64,000 nt of DNA, taken from JADKAV01 sp963769435 (GTDB lineage Bacteria > Actinomycetota > Actinomycetes > S36-B12 > UBA10799). Position 1 is the stretch's first letter, and each line of letters begins with the position of its first letter. Location: positions 1-64,000 of the forward strand of contig CAVYLN010000001.1 of the NCBI GenBank assembly GCA_963769435.1. Direction: 5' to 3'. Under the pieces are notes generated by a model. The model was given only the letters and a program-made list of their open reading frames with translations. It was not told where the DNA came from and made no database searches. The position numbers and the translations under genes were made by a program. Shown piece by piece: positions 63,893 to 64,000 of this stretch.

Positions 63893-64000
63893 ATGCGGAC
63901 CAACCGGAATCGGATCGAGATCGAGGACCGGGTGATCCGTCGCTTTCCACTTCAGTCGCGCGACCAGCGCGATCTACCCCTGATCGCGGCCCGTCATGAG
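63893..64000 (+). CDS. Start of an unidentified gene, cut by the right edge
   Basis: Thirty-six open codons from the ATG at 63893 to the end of the window. The visible part is strongly charged (TNRNRIEIEDRVIRRFPL) with typical GC-rich third positions. No ribosome site is clear, and too little is visible to name a family. It is divergent from the unknown gene at 63342-63827. Confidence 0.4.
   Translation, partial: MRTNRNRIEIEDRVIRRFPLQSRDQRDLPLIAARHE

Noticed and set aside
1..64000. tRNA genes, rRNA genes, CRISPR arrays
   Set aside because: No cloverleaf-like or TTCGA-containing tRNA pattern, no rRNA signature and no regularly spaced repeats were found when reading both strands.

Overview
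The window reads as chromosomal DNA of a high-GC actinomycete (Actinomycetota). The signs are GC-rich third codon positions, GTG and TTG starts, a DUF3000 gene, a furA-katG pair, a hemE-hemG-hemQ run (coproporphyrin-dependent heme pathway), a DUF222/HNH gene, a WS/DGAT acyltransferase, a CeoB/CeoC-type TrkA pair, and many genes with a TANNNT box 6-8 bases before the start codon and no Shine-Dalgarno (leaderless genes). I see no rRNA, tRNA, CRISPR array, prophage or complete insertion sequence. Genus cannot be called from the sequence alone.

Layout. 0-2.4 kb: partial DUF6326 membrane protein and a NarL-type two-component pair. 2.7-7.6 kb: secreted propeller protein, secreted HAD phosphatase and a large secreted SGNH esterase. 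7.8-14.7 kb: MFS exporter, DUF222/HNH protein, two small secreted proteins tail to tail, a lipoprotein zinc peptidase, an epoxide-hydrolase-like protein and an MmyB-type regulator. 14.7-19.9 kb: a YqeY-like gene between two 78-base palindromic repeats, then furA-katG and a WS/DGAT. 19.9-24.7 kb: MoxR / DUF58 / transglutaminase-like operon and msrB. 24.8-28.4 kb: heme operon (reverse) and a deleted EamA transporter. 28.4-34.4 kb: DUF3000, LuxR-type regulator, RNase D, fadA-fadB. 34.5-41.7 kb (reverse): GGDEF-EAL protein, dxs, a small unknown gene, acnA. 41.7-47.7 kb: cyclase, GNAT, RNA m5U methyltransferase and a KimA-like permease divergent from two TrkA/RCK proteins. 47.7-55.9 kb: GH3 lipoprotein, uridine phosphorylase, hybrid kinase plus FIST sensor, a 54-residue protein with a YkvA-like gene, and two secreted proteins. 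55.9-64 kb: ROK sugar kinase, zwf, GNAT, YpdA-like reductase, a 38-codon ORF, CPA2 antiporter with its RCK subunit, a secreted lytic transglycosylase and actinobacterial unknowns.

How it fits together. Central metabolism: zwf, a ROK kinase, acnA, dxs, fadAB and uridine phosphorylase. Heme and peroxide defence: hemE/hemG/hemQ, furA/katG, msrB. Ion homeostasis: the KimA-like permease with CeoB/CeoC, and CPA2 with a KhtT-like subunit. Envelope: SGNH esterase, GH3, lytic transglycosylase, GH25-like and septum-formation-like proteins, and the MoxR complex. Signalling: two-component pair, GGDEF-EAL, FIST plus hybrid kinase.

Quality warning. At least seventeen places break a recognisable protein by exactly one extra base, including housekeeping genes (hemE, hemG, dxs, katG). 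All are net +1. This looks like consensus error in the assembly rather than real pseudogenes. Coordinates for those genes span the whole repaired gene, and the break is stated in each entry.
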